Part shown: in pieces, positions 12,401 to 22,505 of the stretch | How positions within the stretch are numbered: the first letter of the stretch is position 1 | Layout of the letters: each line of letters starts with the position of its first letter | NCBI RefSeq assembly: GCF_963676685.1 | Contig: NC_092349.1 | Span: forward strand, 58,449,431-58,513,430 | DNA from: Mytilus edulis | Taxonomy: Eukaryota; Mollusca; Bivalvia; Mytilida; Mytilidae | Length of the DNA stretch: 64,000 bases | Reading direction: 5' to 3' | Position numbers and translations under genes: made by a program | The notes under the pieces: model-generated | Databases searched by the model: none | Told to the model about the DNA's origin: nothing | What the model saw: the letters and a program-made list of their open reading frames with translations, nothing else

Positions 12401-13357
12401 ACCCTTGCTTAAAATTTAACCAAGAGATGAACAACTGAGTCCAGAATTTGTAGGTTTAAGCCCTAAAAAACTTGTACAAAGATTTTTCTAGAATTGTCCT
12501 AACCAGAAGTTGTGGGTTCCAGTCAGCATCAGGTAAATACTTGCTGACGAATGGAATACCGAGATTCTGTAGGAGGGCCTCTTTCCTCTCAGGTTTACCA
12601 AACTGTCTCTCCACTTTCAATGTCAGACTTTCTGCTATCTTATCTTCAATCTGAAAAATATTAATCTTTCAGGTTTTTTTCAATTAAGGATAAGAATATT
12701 CATTGTTGTACTATAGGTAAAAATATTGGTTTATTAACAAGGAGAGTATCAAATAATTTTTCACTCAACATGGGGGAAATCATTATTAGTTTTTCCATGT
12801 GGACAATAAAGAAAATGTTACACTGAACTTACAATTGCATCATAATAAAACCCCTAACTTTGCATTCAGTACAGGTGAGAGTTACTTATCATATCTCTGT
12901 GCAAACACTGAACCGAAAATGTTTATTATGTGAATGGGATTAATAGCATAATTATCTAACCATGAAAAAATAATAGTTATACATAAATGTATGTTCTTTG
13001 GTGTTGTTTTTTTATTGAATTGCTTTACAATTGTCGTGCCGGTGCCTATAATCACTTGCTTTGCAGTATTAGTTTTGCTCATTGTAGTACCATGACCTAT
13101 AATTGCTAACATCTACCACATTAGGTCACTGGAGGATAATTTTCTTATTGGCAATCATATCAAATATCTTTATCTTATTTTGTACATTGCATGTTGTCTC
13201 CTTAAAATATTGTGGCTTACAGATAAATCCCACCTACCTTATGCCATGGAGCATCTGGTAATAAAGTTTGTTGGTAACAGGAGTTCATCCATAGAACTTT
13301 AAATGGATTCTCCTCGGGCTTCTTCACCTTAGGTTTCTTGGTAGCTGTGGCCATCAT
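440..13357 (-). CDS. TBC-like (Rab-GAP-like) domain protein, 11 exons, 562 aa
   Basis: Coding exons in order: 13238-13357, 12504-12650, 11460-11590, 10897-10996, 10214-10355, 9377-9590, 6251-6374, 5679-5856, 2395-2573, 1496-1639, 440-649. All junctions are GT-AG and all phases join, giving 563 codons with stop. The start is one of two adjacent ATGs (13357 or 13354); no acceptor is visible just upstream. Residues 1-215 are charged and lysine-rich with a Ser-rich stretch near 195-212. From about residue 262 the protein reads like a TBC fold: LPGALRSFMW (compare the TBC G-x-P-x-x-LR-x-x-W start), LNVLYVYDRSYEPYL near 350, and FFRRWIGE then GVMYVWDQLF near 486-512 (the TBC WD-x-LF region). I do not see the catalytic IxxDxxR and YxQ fingers, so GAP activity is doubtful. 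Fold assignment is inference from pattern; I do not recognise the specific family member. Large introns hold transposable elements. Confidence 0.8.
590..910 (-). repeat. Tandem copies of the last exon's acceptor region
   Basis: About three imperfect copies, spaced roughly 105 bp apart. Read on the minus strand each has a TTTAGGGGTT core followed by GAGT/TAGT and TTAGRT. The copy nearest exon 11 is the real splice acceptor (exon starts at 649); the other cores are near 747 and 857. The exon's first 25 or so bases are included, so the array looks born from the exon boundary. Confidence 0.65.
2115..2450 (-). repeat. Four tandem copies of an exon end plus its splice donor
   Basis: An approximately 85-bp unit is repeated four times. 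The first copy is the 3' end of exon 9 (about 2395-2450), including AACAAAAAG|GTACAT. The other three lie in the intron. Each reads as a diverged version of CTTTATA...CTNAAAACCATAGTAACACAAA..AAGGT. One further copy keeps an AAG|GT donor (AGCAAAAAGGTACTT on the minus strand). Confidence 0.75.
2536..2662 (-). repeat. Duplicated acceptor and start of exon 9
   Basis: Two direct copies, about 70 bp apart, of a unit containing CAG|GTGAACA and the next 35 bases of exon 9. The upstream copy (about 2605-2662) keeps an intact acceptor, but reading on from it gives a stop within 17 codons, so the copy at 2573 is the functional boundary. Confidence 0.7.
2852..5461. mobile_element. AAGGAGTAGGT-terminal DNA element, copy 1 (long)
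   Basis: It begins AAGGAGTAGGTTCAGTAAG and ends with the inverted match CCGGACCTACTCCTT. A TA dinucleotide flanks both sides (2850-2851, 5462-5463), as expected of TA-target transposons. About 2.6 kb, no transposase frame visible. It sits in the intron between exons 9 and 8 of the TBC-like gene. Internal parts match the shorter copy at 44609-45197 in opposite orientation. Confidence 0.65.
3185..3239. repeat. Perfect hairpin, 27-bp arms
   Basis: The arm starting ATGGTTTTTGTCAAAAATGA is followed, after a single central C, by its exact reverse complement. It lies inside the long AAGGAGTAGGT element. The arm sequence is also present once, unpaired, in the short copy near 44823. Confidence 0.85.
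6165..6234. mobile_element. Solo end of the hAT-like element family
   Basis: About 65 bases (GGGCATCAACTTTTAAGTTA... to TTTCCGGATTCTTG) match the right end of the element at 20212-21254. No matching left end is visible nearby, so this is a truncated copy. It stops only 16 bp short of exon 7 of the TBC-like gene. Confidence 0.6.
6375..9132. other. Long intron, mostly unique AT-rich sequence
   Basis: This is most of the intron between exons 7 and 6 of the TBC-like gene. Apart from the GGGGCAT-family copy at 8040-8320 I see no coding, RNA or terminal-repeat signal in it. Confidence 0.6.
8040..8320 (-). repeat. GGGGCAT dispersed repeat, degenerate copy
   Basis: The minus-strand copy retains the ATGCCCC-near end, the TTTTTGATGAAGTTGAAGT block and the ACATTATGTTTTCTGG block, but the CCGTTCGT simple repeat is reduced. 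It is intronic in the TBC-like gene. Confidence 0.7.
9133..9340. repeat. ATGGATTCATTTATTTTC repeat family copy
   Basis: The start ATGGATTCATTTATTTTCAT and the end CCAACGAATAACAATGA are characteristic of a short repeat also found at 11877-12092, 41964-42106, 42150-42590 and about 52547-52722. The best copy has inverted ends ACTGTGGATTCAT / ATGAATCCACAGT. Confidence 0.6.
11736..11872. repeat. Short repeat with G-run and C-run ends
   Basis: Contains GTGGATCCAGAACTTTTCCT followed by a G7 run and, about 75 bp later, GGGGGGCC...CCCCCCTGGATC. The two halves are partly inverted. A related short form is at 34370-34410. It is intronic in the TBC-like gene. Confidence 0.5.
11877..12092. repeat. ATGGATTCATTTATTTTC repeat family copy
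   Basis: Starts near ATATGGATTCAATTATTTTC and ends near AATAATGAATCC. Same family and layout as the copy at 9133-9340, with a central AAGTTTGCATGCATAC region. Confidence 0.6.
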
Positions 13358-13468
13358 ATAAGGTACAACAAAAAATTTACAAAAATATAAATACTATTTA
13401 CACAATAAATTATACTATGTTCAATATATACAAATAAAAATACATTGGAATGTTAATTACATATATTA

Positions 13469-16400
13469 TTATGAAGTTAGAGACAATAGTTCCGGTGGAT
13501 TTCCTCCATAACAATATTTGGCTTTAGGATTTCTGTAAGAATTCTCATGCTGAACACTCTGAAATTAGAAAATTACATAACTGTAACATATTGTATTCAT
13601 AGGTTTACATAATAAATAGCATGTTCCTTTTAAACAGACTTTTAACAATTCAGGTACAAAAGTTAAAAAAAATAATCTAAAGATTTTCAAAATAAACAGG
13701 TATATTGTATTACATTGTGATAAAATATTTGAAATGTCTAATAAAGAAAGCTTGAGCTTCAATGATATGTGTGCCAATTTCTCACAGTTTTATGAATTAA
13801 AGTCCCATAACTCAGGAATATCTATTAAAAAGCATCATAATCAAATAGAAATTTGTCTTCACAGATCCACCAAAATTGATAAAAAGAATAATTAGTTGTC
13901 TTAACAGGTATTCCAATGGATTGACAAACAGTATACCATAATACCATAAAAATGGAAGGTAAACTGCATGAACATTTAATACTTATCATAAATAAGAAGG
14001 CCTGAAAACTGTCTGCTATACATTAAAATAGGTGTATGCTAATTGATATTTATTTGATACCTCAAATGAATCAACAAGAAGAGATTTCATTCAGACTTTG
14101 TATCTGTAGTTTAAAATGAAAAACTTTATAGCAGAAGACATATTAATTTGCAGGTTTTTCTCATTGTTGAAAGCTGTACAGTTTCTGCCTTTAATTGCTT
14201 CAATCTATTTTATCTACATGTCTCATTGGCAATCAAACCTCATCTAGTTATGTTCATATCAATCACTGAATAGCAAAATTACCTGAGACGATGTTCTACA
14301 TTTAGCTAAACACAACTCAAATTGATCCCCAACAGATGCTAAAGATCTATCTCCTAACTGTCTAGCTTCTTCTAACACCCTGGTTAACAGAGTTTTCTGA
14401 AAAATACAATATAAATAAAATTCAGTAAAGCAGTTAGAGGACACACATTCAAATGACAACTTAAATTACTGTCTATCATTATACTAGATATTTCGTATTG
14501 TAAATAGAATACGCTTATTTCATTATTTTCATAAGATTTGGAACATAAAGCATTCACTGACAATTAACTTATTGATTGACTTTTTTTTAGTTTAACTCCA
14601 CTTACAGCATTATTTACTATTTTATAATGGCCAATTTTTTTTAGTAGAGGAAGCTGGACAGCCCAACAAAACTTCAGCAGGAAAACAGCCAATTAAGATT
14701 AAAGTCCAACTCTACTGCCACATGCAGGGATAAAGCTTACAATCTCAGTTTTGACAGAGCTCTAGCAAGTGGTACAGTTGATGAACTGCTCAGACCACTC
14801 TGCTTCTTGACATTGATGTTGAAGTTGTTATGATCATTTTTGATTTTGCTGCAATAATTATACAAAAGGATTTTGTAATTGTAAGCAATTATTTGAGTGT
14901 TCCCTAATTTTAGGGTAATGAAGATATCTCATGAATGTTTTCTGTGTTCGATTGGGACTGACAAAGGCTAATTTAAATGGCTATATGTACATAGACAAGT
15001 ACATAATTCAACAGCATTATATTCAAAATTTATCATAAAATCTATATTCATAACCTTTTCTGGATTTAAACAACAAGAAACACAGAATTCAAACTGTTCA
15101 CAGCAGCCATTACTACTACACTTATCACAGCGATGCTTTGATATATGCTGAAGAGTTACATCACAACATCCTCTATTGTCCAATTCGGTTCTGTTGCAGA
15201 TATACCCTGTAAAATCAGAATAAAAGAATTTTTAAAGCTACAGTGAGAGGACTCAAAGATAAAATTGTGCTATTAACATGATATATATGACCAGTCAGGG
15301 GACTTACTGAAATAAGTGATTTTTAAATCACTTATTTGAGTAGCAAATTCAACATGTTCAAGGTTTTGTCACAAATTGGGATTTTGTATTTTTTCAAAAT
15401 TTTAAACACATAGGTTTAAACAATATCTTTTAATTAGTAAAATTAAAAAATATGAACTTTTTGCTTCTTTTAAGTAGCAAGGTTTATACCTTTGATGCTA
15501 TCATTTAGCTGAAAATTCTATTTTAGTTGAAAAAATGCTATAATAATGGCTTTACATAATGAACTGATACTTTCTTAAAAGATTTTTCACAGCAGTGGGA
15601 GTATTTTTCCGGTGAAGTTCAAGGTTTCATTTTTCAGATTATGTAATAAAATTCTACTGTTCGCGATAAAAATTTCACTGTTCAGGGGTGTTGAAATTAG
15701 TGGGGGTTATTAAAATAATGATACTTAAAGAAGTGATTTTTGGGAAGGAAATTGAGGTCTGATACTTAAACAAGTGATTTTTATGTCATTATCCTAGATT
15801 CAGTACAAGGTCATCACCTGAAATGACCTGGTCATCCTAGACAACACAGATGTTGGTTCTGATAAGTTTAGAAACATAATTAGTCCCTGGATCATTAGTA
15901 TTCTATATTAAAGGTACAATAAAATTAAATCACTTCTTCTGGTGATAAATTTGTACTACTTAAATAGGTGATTTTGAAAGAAAGACAACTCTAACTTCCA
16001 ACCTTTATGGAAATAATGTTACTTGAATCAGTGATTTAGAAAATCACTTGTTTAAGTAAGTCCCCTGACTGATGACAGATCTGGAAAAGAAACTGTTTCA
16101 TTTTACCAGTTTTTTCAAATTGAATTTTAAGCAATGAAAGATGTCACTATTGGCAAATTTAATTCCTACTTCTAACATGTCTAAAACTCTTTTCACTCGG
16201 ATTAAACTATAAGGTTTTGAAGGTGACACTTTTATTAGCTCATGTTACATGTAGCATGCAGACAATGTTTGATTGATCCTTATATTGCATATGATAGATG
16301 TTTAATGCTATCAAGTAACTCTTGTGTGTAGAATGAAATCAGAGTATATCAGAACTAAGGTATACCTCTTTCATCAACAATTATCAACTTTCCTTGGACG

Positions 16401-16528
16401 GAATTCCTACAGGGTACAATTTTAGTGCTGTTGTTTGAGACTACATCAGGCAGATTTGGTTTCCATTGAAAGGGTTGTCTTCTTATGGCGTGTTTAGTTT
16501 CATAATCATCCTCAATGAGACTTGAATT
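13469..16528 (-). CDS. SPRING1: SREBF pathway regulator in Golgi (SPRING), 5' incomplete
   Basis: Exons 16366-16528, 15055-15206, 14283-14396 and 13469-13558 join in phase to 172 codons plus stop. The product carries the hallmark segments of C12orf49/[15 protein letters not shown], then a cysteine-rich block ([21 protein letters not shown]), then [13 protein letters not shown] and SVQHENSYR...[12 protein letters not shown] at the C-terminus. In mammals this Golgi type II membrane protein supports SREBP processing by helping S1P (MBTPS1) and SCAP function. The human protein is about 205 residues, so roughly the first 35-45 residues, with the membrane anchor, are missing here. They should lie in an upstream exon beyond 16530, which I could not find among the repeats. 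A 780-bp element sits in its first visible intron. The TBC-like gene starts 111 bp downstream. Confidence 0.95.
15292..16071. mobile_element. CAGTCAGGGG-terminal MITE with 5-bp target duplication
   Basis: 780 bp. It starts CAGTCAGGGGACTTACT and ends AGTAAGTCCCCTGACTG. The next AAGTGATTTT/AAATCACTT motif recurs several times inside. Flanking ATGAC is duplicated exactly (15287-15291 and 16072-16076). No coding capacity. It lies in a SPRING1 intron. The same type of ends is seen at 29560-30233. Confidence 0.85.
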
Positions 16529-16991
16529 CTGAAATAAATGAAAAAATCAGAAAATATACATAATTTAAAAGACTCAAAAGTTCTGGTTGCATGTACAAAA
16601 ATGTACAATATAATTCTAGGAGTGCAAAAAAAAGAGAAAGCTTTCAAATGTTGAGGAATAGAAGGAACATAAGATGTTATTTCAAATCATATTTTCCCTG
16701 TACTCATTTTCCTCAAAACATAGGAATAGCTCTTTTATTATGTTTATTGCTGTTTTTCAGTATTTTCATCTGAAATTCACAATGAGGTCTTACATGTAAA
16801 TAGTGTGTACAACAATACTTTTCTTCAAATGAAATAAAACTTTTTGTAGGAAATTCAGCATCAAGGTTTTGATAGTAAAATAAAACAGTTGAGTTAATCA
16901 AGGATTTGTCATGTTTGTATAGTAGCTATAGCTCGAGTTAATTCATTTAGCCCCAAAAAATATACCAAGCAATATCTTTCATAATAAATAA

Positions 16992-18916
16992 CCAGATGCT
17001 CCGCAGGGCGCAGCTTTATACGACCACAGAGGTCGAACCCTGAACATTGGGGCAAGTATGGACACAACATTCATCTTGATACAGCTCTGAATTTGGATTG
17101 TGATTAAATAGTTGACACAACACAGGTTTCTGACAAAGAATGAATGTGGTCTAAGAACTTAAACTTAAAAACTTTAAATTTTAATTGGACATTACCTATG
17201 ATGGTCCAATATCCAAAATCTAAATACATGGTTAGATTCAGCAGATCAAAGAACCCCAAGAATTCAATTTTTGATGAAATCAAATAAAGTTCAATTTTGG
17301 ACCCTTTAGACCTCAATGTGGACCAATTTGATAACCTGGCCCAAATATTAAAACTCTAAATACATGGTTAGATTCAGCATATATCATGTATATCAAAGAA
17401 CCCCATATATTCAATTTTTGTTGAAATCAAGCAAAGTTTAATTTTGGACCCCAAATTGGACCAACTTGAAAACTGGGCCTATAATCAAATACATGTTTAG
17501 ATTAGTCATATCAAAGAACCCCAAGGATTCAATTTTTGTTGATATCAAACAAAGTTTAATTTTGGACCACGATTTGGACCAACTTGAAAACTGGGCCTAT
17601 AATCAAAAATCTAAATACATGTTTAGATTCAGCATATCAAAGAACCTCGAGGATTCATTTTTTGTTGATATCAAACAAAGTGTAATTTTGGACCACGATT
17701 TGGACCAACTTGAATACTGGCCCATAAGCAAAAATCGTAATACATGTTTAGATTCAGCATATCAAAGAACCCCAAGGATTCATTTTTTGTTGAAATCAAA
17801 CAAAGTTTAATTTAGGACCCCAATTTGGACCAACTTGAAAACTGGGCCCATAATAAAAAAATCTAAGTACATGTTTAGATTCAGCATATCAAAGAACCCC
17901 AAGAATTCAATTTTTGTTGAAATCAAACAAAGTTATATTTAGGATCCCGATTTGGACCAACTTTAAAACTGGGCCAATAATCAAAAATCTAAGTACATTT
18001 TTAGGTTCAGCATATCAAAGAACCCCAAGAATTCAATTTTTGTTAAAATCAAACTTAGTTTAATTTTGGACCCTTTGGACCTTAATATGGACCAATTTGA
18101 AAACAGGACCAAAAATTAAGAATCTACATACACTGTTAGCTTCGGCATATCAAAGAACCCAATTATTCAAATTTTGATGAAACCAAACAAAGTTTAATTT
18201 TGGACCCTTTGGGCCCCTTATTCCTAAACTGTTGGGACCAAAACTCCCAAAATCAATCCCAACCTTCCTTTTATGGTCATAAACCTTGTGTTTAAATTTC
18301 ATAGATTTCTATTTACTTATACTAAAGTTATGGTGCGAAAAATTAAGTGTAATGCTTATTTGGGGCCTTTTTTGGCCCCTAATTCCTAAACTGTTGGGAC
18401 CGAAACTCCCAAAATAAATCCAAACCTTCCTTTTGTGTTCATAAACCTTGTGTTTAAATTTCATAGATTTCTATTAACTTATAATACTAAAGTTATTGTG
18501 CGAAAACCAAGAATAATACTTATTGGGGCCCTTTTTTGGCCCCTAATTCCTAAACTGTTGGGACCCAAACTCCCAAAATTAATCCCAACCTTCCTTTTGT
18601 GTTCATAAACCTTGTGTTTAAATTTCAAAGATTTCTATCTACTTATACTAAAGTTATTGTGCGAAAACTGAGTATATTGCTTGTTTGGGCCCTTTTTGGC
18701 CCCTAATTCCTAAACTGTTGGGACCAAACTACCCATGTCAATCCCAACCTTCCTTTTATGGTCATAAACCTTGTGTTTAAATTCCATAGATTTCTATTTA
18801 CTTATACTTAAGTTATAGTGCGAAAACCAATTGTCTTCGGACGACGACGACGCAGATGACGCCAACGTGATATTAATATACGACCAAAAAATTTTGAATT
18901 TTTGCGGTCGTATAAA
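16992..18916 (+). mobile_element. CCGCAGGGCGCAGC / TATACGACC element, copy A
   Basis: Left end CCAGATGCTCCGCAGGGCGC then TTTATACGACCACAGAGG; right end TTTTTGCGGTCGTATAAA, so TTTATACGACC(A/G)CA is inverted at the two ends. Inside are an array of about 115-bp units (CATATCAAAGAACCCCAAG ... TTTGGACCAACTTGAAAACT) from 17200 to 18200, then about 185-bp units (CTAATTCCTAAACTGTTGGG) to 18800, then a GACGAC stretch. The longest open frame (17466-17810) is just the repeat read through. Copy B at 36295-39280 is in the opposite orientation. Confidence 0.8.
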
Positions 18917-18922
18917 AATACC

Positions 18923-19575
18923 TTAACCCTTTTGCGATGAGTCCCGGTTTACCGGGATATACGCTTCAGACAGCTGATGATGAGTCCCGTTTTACTGGGA
19001 TCAGAATACCTCTTTTATATTTCCCGCTCAAAACAGTGCAAACATGAGTTATCTTTTTTTGATGGATACCCAGATGAAAGTGTAAACATGGCGCTTCCGT
19101 TTCTTGAAAACCGTGTCAAAATCAGAGGAAATTTACGGAATTTACGCGAATTTGAAATGAGGGAACATTTTTTTGAAAGAATATCGAAGAATTGAAGCCA
19201 AACTAGTATATTTTTTTAACATAAAATGATGTTTTATGAACAAAACACTTGGAATGGACATCGTTCAGTGTGAGGAATTTGTCCTCGTAAAATTTTTCAA
19301 AATTTTGCCGTTTTGGGGTCAAAGAGCAGAATTTTGAGAATTTCACCTAGATAATGCCGAAAATTTGAAAATTTGAATATTTTATGAACATGATGAAGAA
19401 AAAATTATCAAAACTGTGAACATAGTGTTAGTGAATGAAATAAATACACAAATAACTACAAACAAGGTTTTATTGACATTTATTATGAAGATCTCCCACT
19501 TAAGCAATATAGTAGCCAGGGAAGCCATCGTCTCTGAGTAGCTTCAGTCTGGGCAGCAATCGGTGAAAGGGTTAA
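18923..19575. mobile_element. TTAA-flanked piggyBac-type nonautonomous element
   Basis: TTAACCCTTTTGCGATGAG at the left and its inverted counterpart GGTGAAAGGGTTAA at the right; TTAA at both edges fits piggyBac target duplication, and CCCTTT-type ends are common in that superfamily. A GATGAGTCCCG...CGGGAT motif is repeated next to the left end. Two open stretches (18977-19195 plus, 19483-19674 minus) show no transposase features. Confidence 0.7.
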
Positions 19576-20203
19576 GAATCTTATGATAGATGATAGATAT
19601 TTTACACTGGACCTGGATAAAAAAATAAACAAGGAATGTGTCCATGGCATTTTGCAAGTTATTATATCGTACAAAGAAAGTTAAATGTATATTATACATG
19701 TTATAAGATAAATACAACAAATGTATATCATGTATATCATGTATATTATTGTTCTAAAACACAAGTAAAATTATTATCATAATACAACAGGTTATGTATA
19801 TACGTCTGTGTAATATATAATGAATAATAAAATATCACAAATAAATGTAGCAATTACATCTATCATGTTTATACATTTATATATCTATTGATAGGCTATT
19901 AACTTTCTTATCGCTAAATTTGTTTTCTTTTGCATATTTTTTTGAATATTTATCAGTCAGGAATATAACTCTATAGGATTATTACAGAAAAATAACATAC
20001 ATTTGTTATTGTGGACTAAAAAATCAAAGAACTGTGATAACATATGTATTTTACATGTTTCAAAGGGACAATATACATCATTAGTTTAGTTAAAATGCAT
20101 ACAAGTTCTATTGGTATTACTATTGTCCTTATGTATACTTAACTATAGAAAGATATATCTATACAATGTAACAGTTCATAGTTTGCCAATTTTGCATAGT
20201 ACA
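19576..20203. other. AT-rich stretch without recognisable features
   Basis: Intergenic between two elements. It contains low-complexity TGTATAT/ATCATGTAT runs around 19685-19750. I see no exon or RNA gene. Confidence 0.5.
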
Positions 20204-20211
20204 CCTATGTT

Positions 20212-21254
20212 CAAGGGTCCGGAAACGGTCATATATGCCAGTCTTGACCTAAACTGAAAGTAGTTTGTCCTAAATGAGTAATTGGGATTTAGGACAAATT
20301 TTATTTTTTTACAGAAATAATTTCGGTCATTCAATGTCATTTCGTTGAGCTCGAGTTTCTAACATTGTCTAAATCGCCATTTTGAACTAATTTTTTGTTA
20401 TTATCCTTTTCCTGTAATAAAACTGCCACTCCAGTAAAGTGTTATAATCCTGAGGGCCCTCCTAATAACTATAGTAATGCCTCCGGGAAATATTGGCTAA
20501 TGATCGCTAATCTCTTTACCTGTGTTTTTAATTAAATTTTTTATTGATCACGAGCTCAGAACTAATATTTTTTAAAGAAATTAAAAGTTCATAACAACTG
20601 TCTGCATTATTTAATTACTTTTCTCAGCTTAGACAATTGTCAATTCTGATTTAAAATTAAATTAAAATTAAATCAATTTACGTAAAACAAAATATTGTTT
20701 CACTACAAACACACGTGCTTTGTTTACTGATACGCATGCTTGAAATTCTCTTCCGCAAATTAGACACTAAATCGTAAATTAAAAATGATTTCATGCTAAA
20801 TTAAACAAGTCCAACTATTATATTAAATTAATATTCAAACACTATTAAAGGTAAAACAGTTAAAAAGCCGACGATTTCCTGTGAATTTGATAAACAAAAC
20901 TAATCCCGGAAATGAGTCCGGAATTGGTCGTTTTACTATTGTCGTAAAACATCCGGTTATAATTTTGTCTTCAAAATCGAAACAAACGTAAGCGAAGTTT
21001 GAGAAATTTATCGTTTTGAGTCATTAAAATCATTTCATTTTTAAACTGGTGCCTTCCTTTTATTGCTCAAGATCGATTTTAAGGAACATGGTAGGGAAAT
21101 TTCTGAAGTAAATGCGATGCAACAGTTAAACAAGTTCGTTGATGCTACGAGTATGACTGTATGAGCATACACACAATCTTTGTTTAAAAAGGGCACCAAC
21201 TTTTAAGTTATCCCAAAATGACCGAAATTAGGTGAAAAAATTTCCGGATCCTTG
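20212..21254. mobile_element. hAT-like nonautonomous element with 8-bp target duplication
   Basis: 1043 bp. Starts CAAGGGTCCGGAAA and ends with the inverted TTTCCGGATCCTTG. Flanking CCTATGTT is duplicated perfectly (20204-20211 and 21255-21262). An 8-bp duplication and CA(A)GGG-type ends are what hAT elements show. No transposase frame. A truncated relative is at 6165-6234. Confidence 0.8.
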
Positions 21255-21262
21255 CCTATGTT

Positions 21263-21780
21263 ATTACAGAAAAAATATGCCTGTAATAACTAAAGGTTGT
21301 TATCACAGTTTCTCTATATCACTCCAAAGCATTTGCTCAAACATACATCATGCTTAATTACAATGTATTTTAATTTATTGTAAAAATAATGACCATAGCA
21401 TGTAATGAGGTTCTGCGCAAGCTTCCCAGTAATTCCCAAGTGTCTCATATAATAAGTTACATTCATTTAATAACTGAGCCTTGTTATTACAGCTAATTAA
21501 GTTTATCCCTTAAAAGCCTCGTCTCATTGATTTATCATGGTTAATCAAAAATGTATTAATTTAATTAATAAATTAGTTATCAAGGCTATGCATTTAGTTT
21601 CTGCACAAAGTCTACAGAGTTCCCTAGAACCCATTATAAATTAAAATATTTTACAAATAACAAACATATGTTATTACAGATTTAGAAAATTTAAGAAATA
21701 AAGAGTAGACAACTCATGAAAGTATCTGTAATAACACGCGCAAGTTATTTTCTGCAATAACCCTATAGTTAAATCTCTGA
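21263..21780. repeat. TTATTACAG-rich stretch
   Basis: Motifs TTATTACAG and CTGTAATAAC recur (21267, 21287, 21670, 21727), and the stretch closes with CTGCAATAAC near 21764. This suggests a degraded terminal-inverted-repeat element, but no clear target duplication was found. Confidence 0.35.
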
Positions 21781-21827
21781 CTGTTTATTACGTCAAAGGA
21801 AGGCGTCAAAGAAAAAATTATAGAGTG

Positions 21828-22204
21828 GGGCGCTTATATTCGCCGTGGACACAATTTTGCCGTTTTGATTTTGAGGTGTAAAAACTTCAAAGGATGGTTG
21901 AAATTGAAGAAACATGCCGGAAAATTATATTTTTATAACAAATATGATTATTTTTGAAAATGAGACCAAATTTCGGCACTTACCGCAAAACGGACAACGA
22001 TTTTCTGCCAATTTCTGAACGAAAAAACGATTTCAAAGAAGTATTTCTTTAGTAATTCTTTGACTGATTGCCCTAAATTTCAGTTTTGTACACCTTTTAA
22101 ATGTCTGCTATTCATCTATAATGAAATTTATTTGATAAATAGTGTTTAAAGCTGCAGTTATTTGGTTTTAAATAGCTGTGTTACAACGGCGAATATGTGT
22201 ACCC
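21828..22204. mobile_element. Candidate small TIR element (ATATTCGCCGT ends)
   Basis: Left GGGCGCTTATATTCGCCGT and right AACGGCGAATATGTGTACCC are imperfect inverted matches enclosing about 375 bp without coding potential. Confidence 0.4.
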
Positions 22205-22505
22205 TGTTGACAAAACATCAGGAAATTTCAAACACCCTTTAATCCAACATTTCAAATGATTTTTCTCAAAACAAACACGTTTTAAAGCTAAGAATATTTT
22301 GCATTTGAAGTTATCATCATATAGAAATATCAGTATACTTCAAAAACATAAAGACCTGAACATAAACAGATAGTAGGAATCCGGGTCCGTTCGCCCTGAT
22401 TCATGTTTGCCCGAGTACCTGTTCGACCTGATACCTGTTCGCCCAGGGTCCATTCGCCCTGATTTTTATTTTTTTCTAGTTGTTGTCTAGTCGCATTATT
22501 TTAAG

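Noticed and set aside
17466..17810. 114-codon open frame with internal repeats
   Set aside because: It is the approximately 115-bp tandem unit of the TATACGACC element read in one frame; the corresponding frame in copy B (38143-38430) is on the other side of the same noncoding repeat.
18977..19195. 72-codon frame inside the piggyBac-type element as a transposase or captured exon
   Set aside because: No DDD or zinc-finger motif, no splice context, and the length is within what chance allows.
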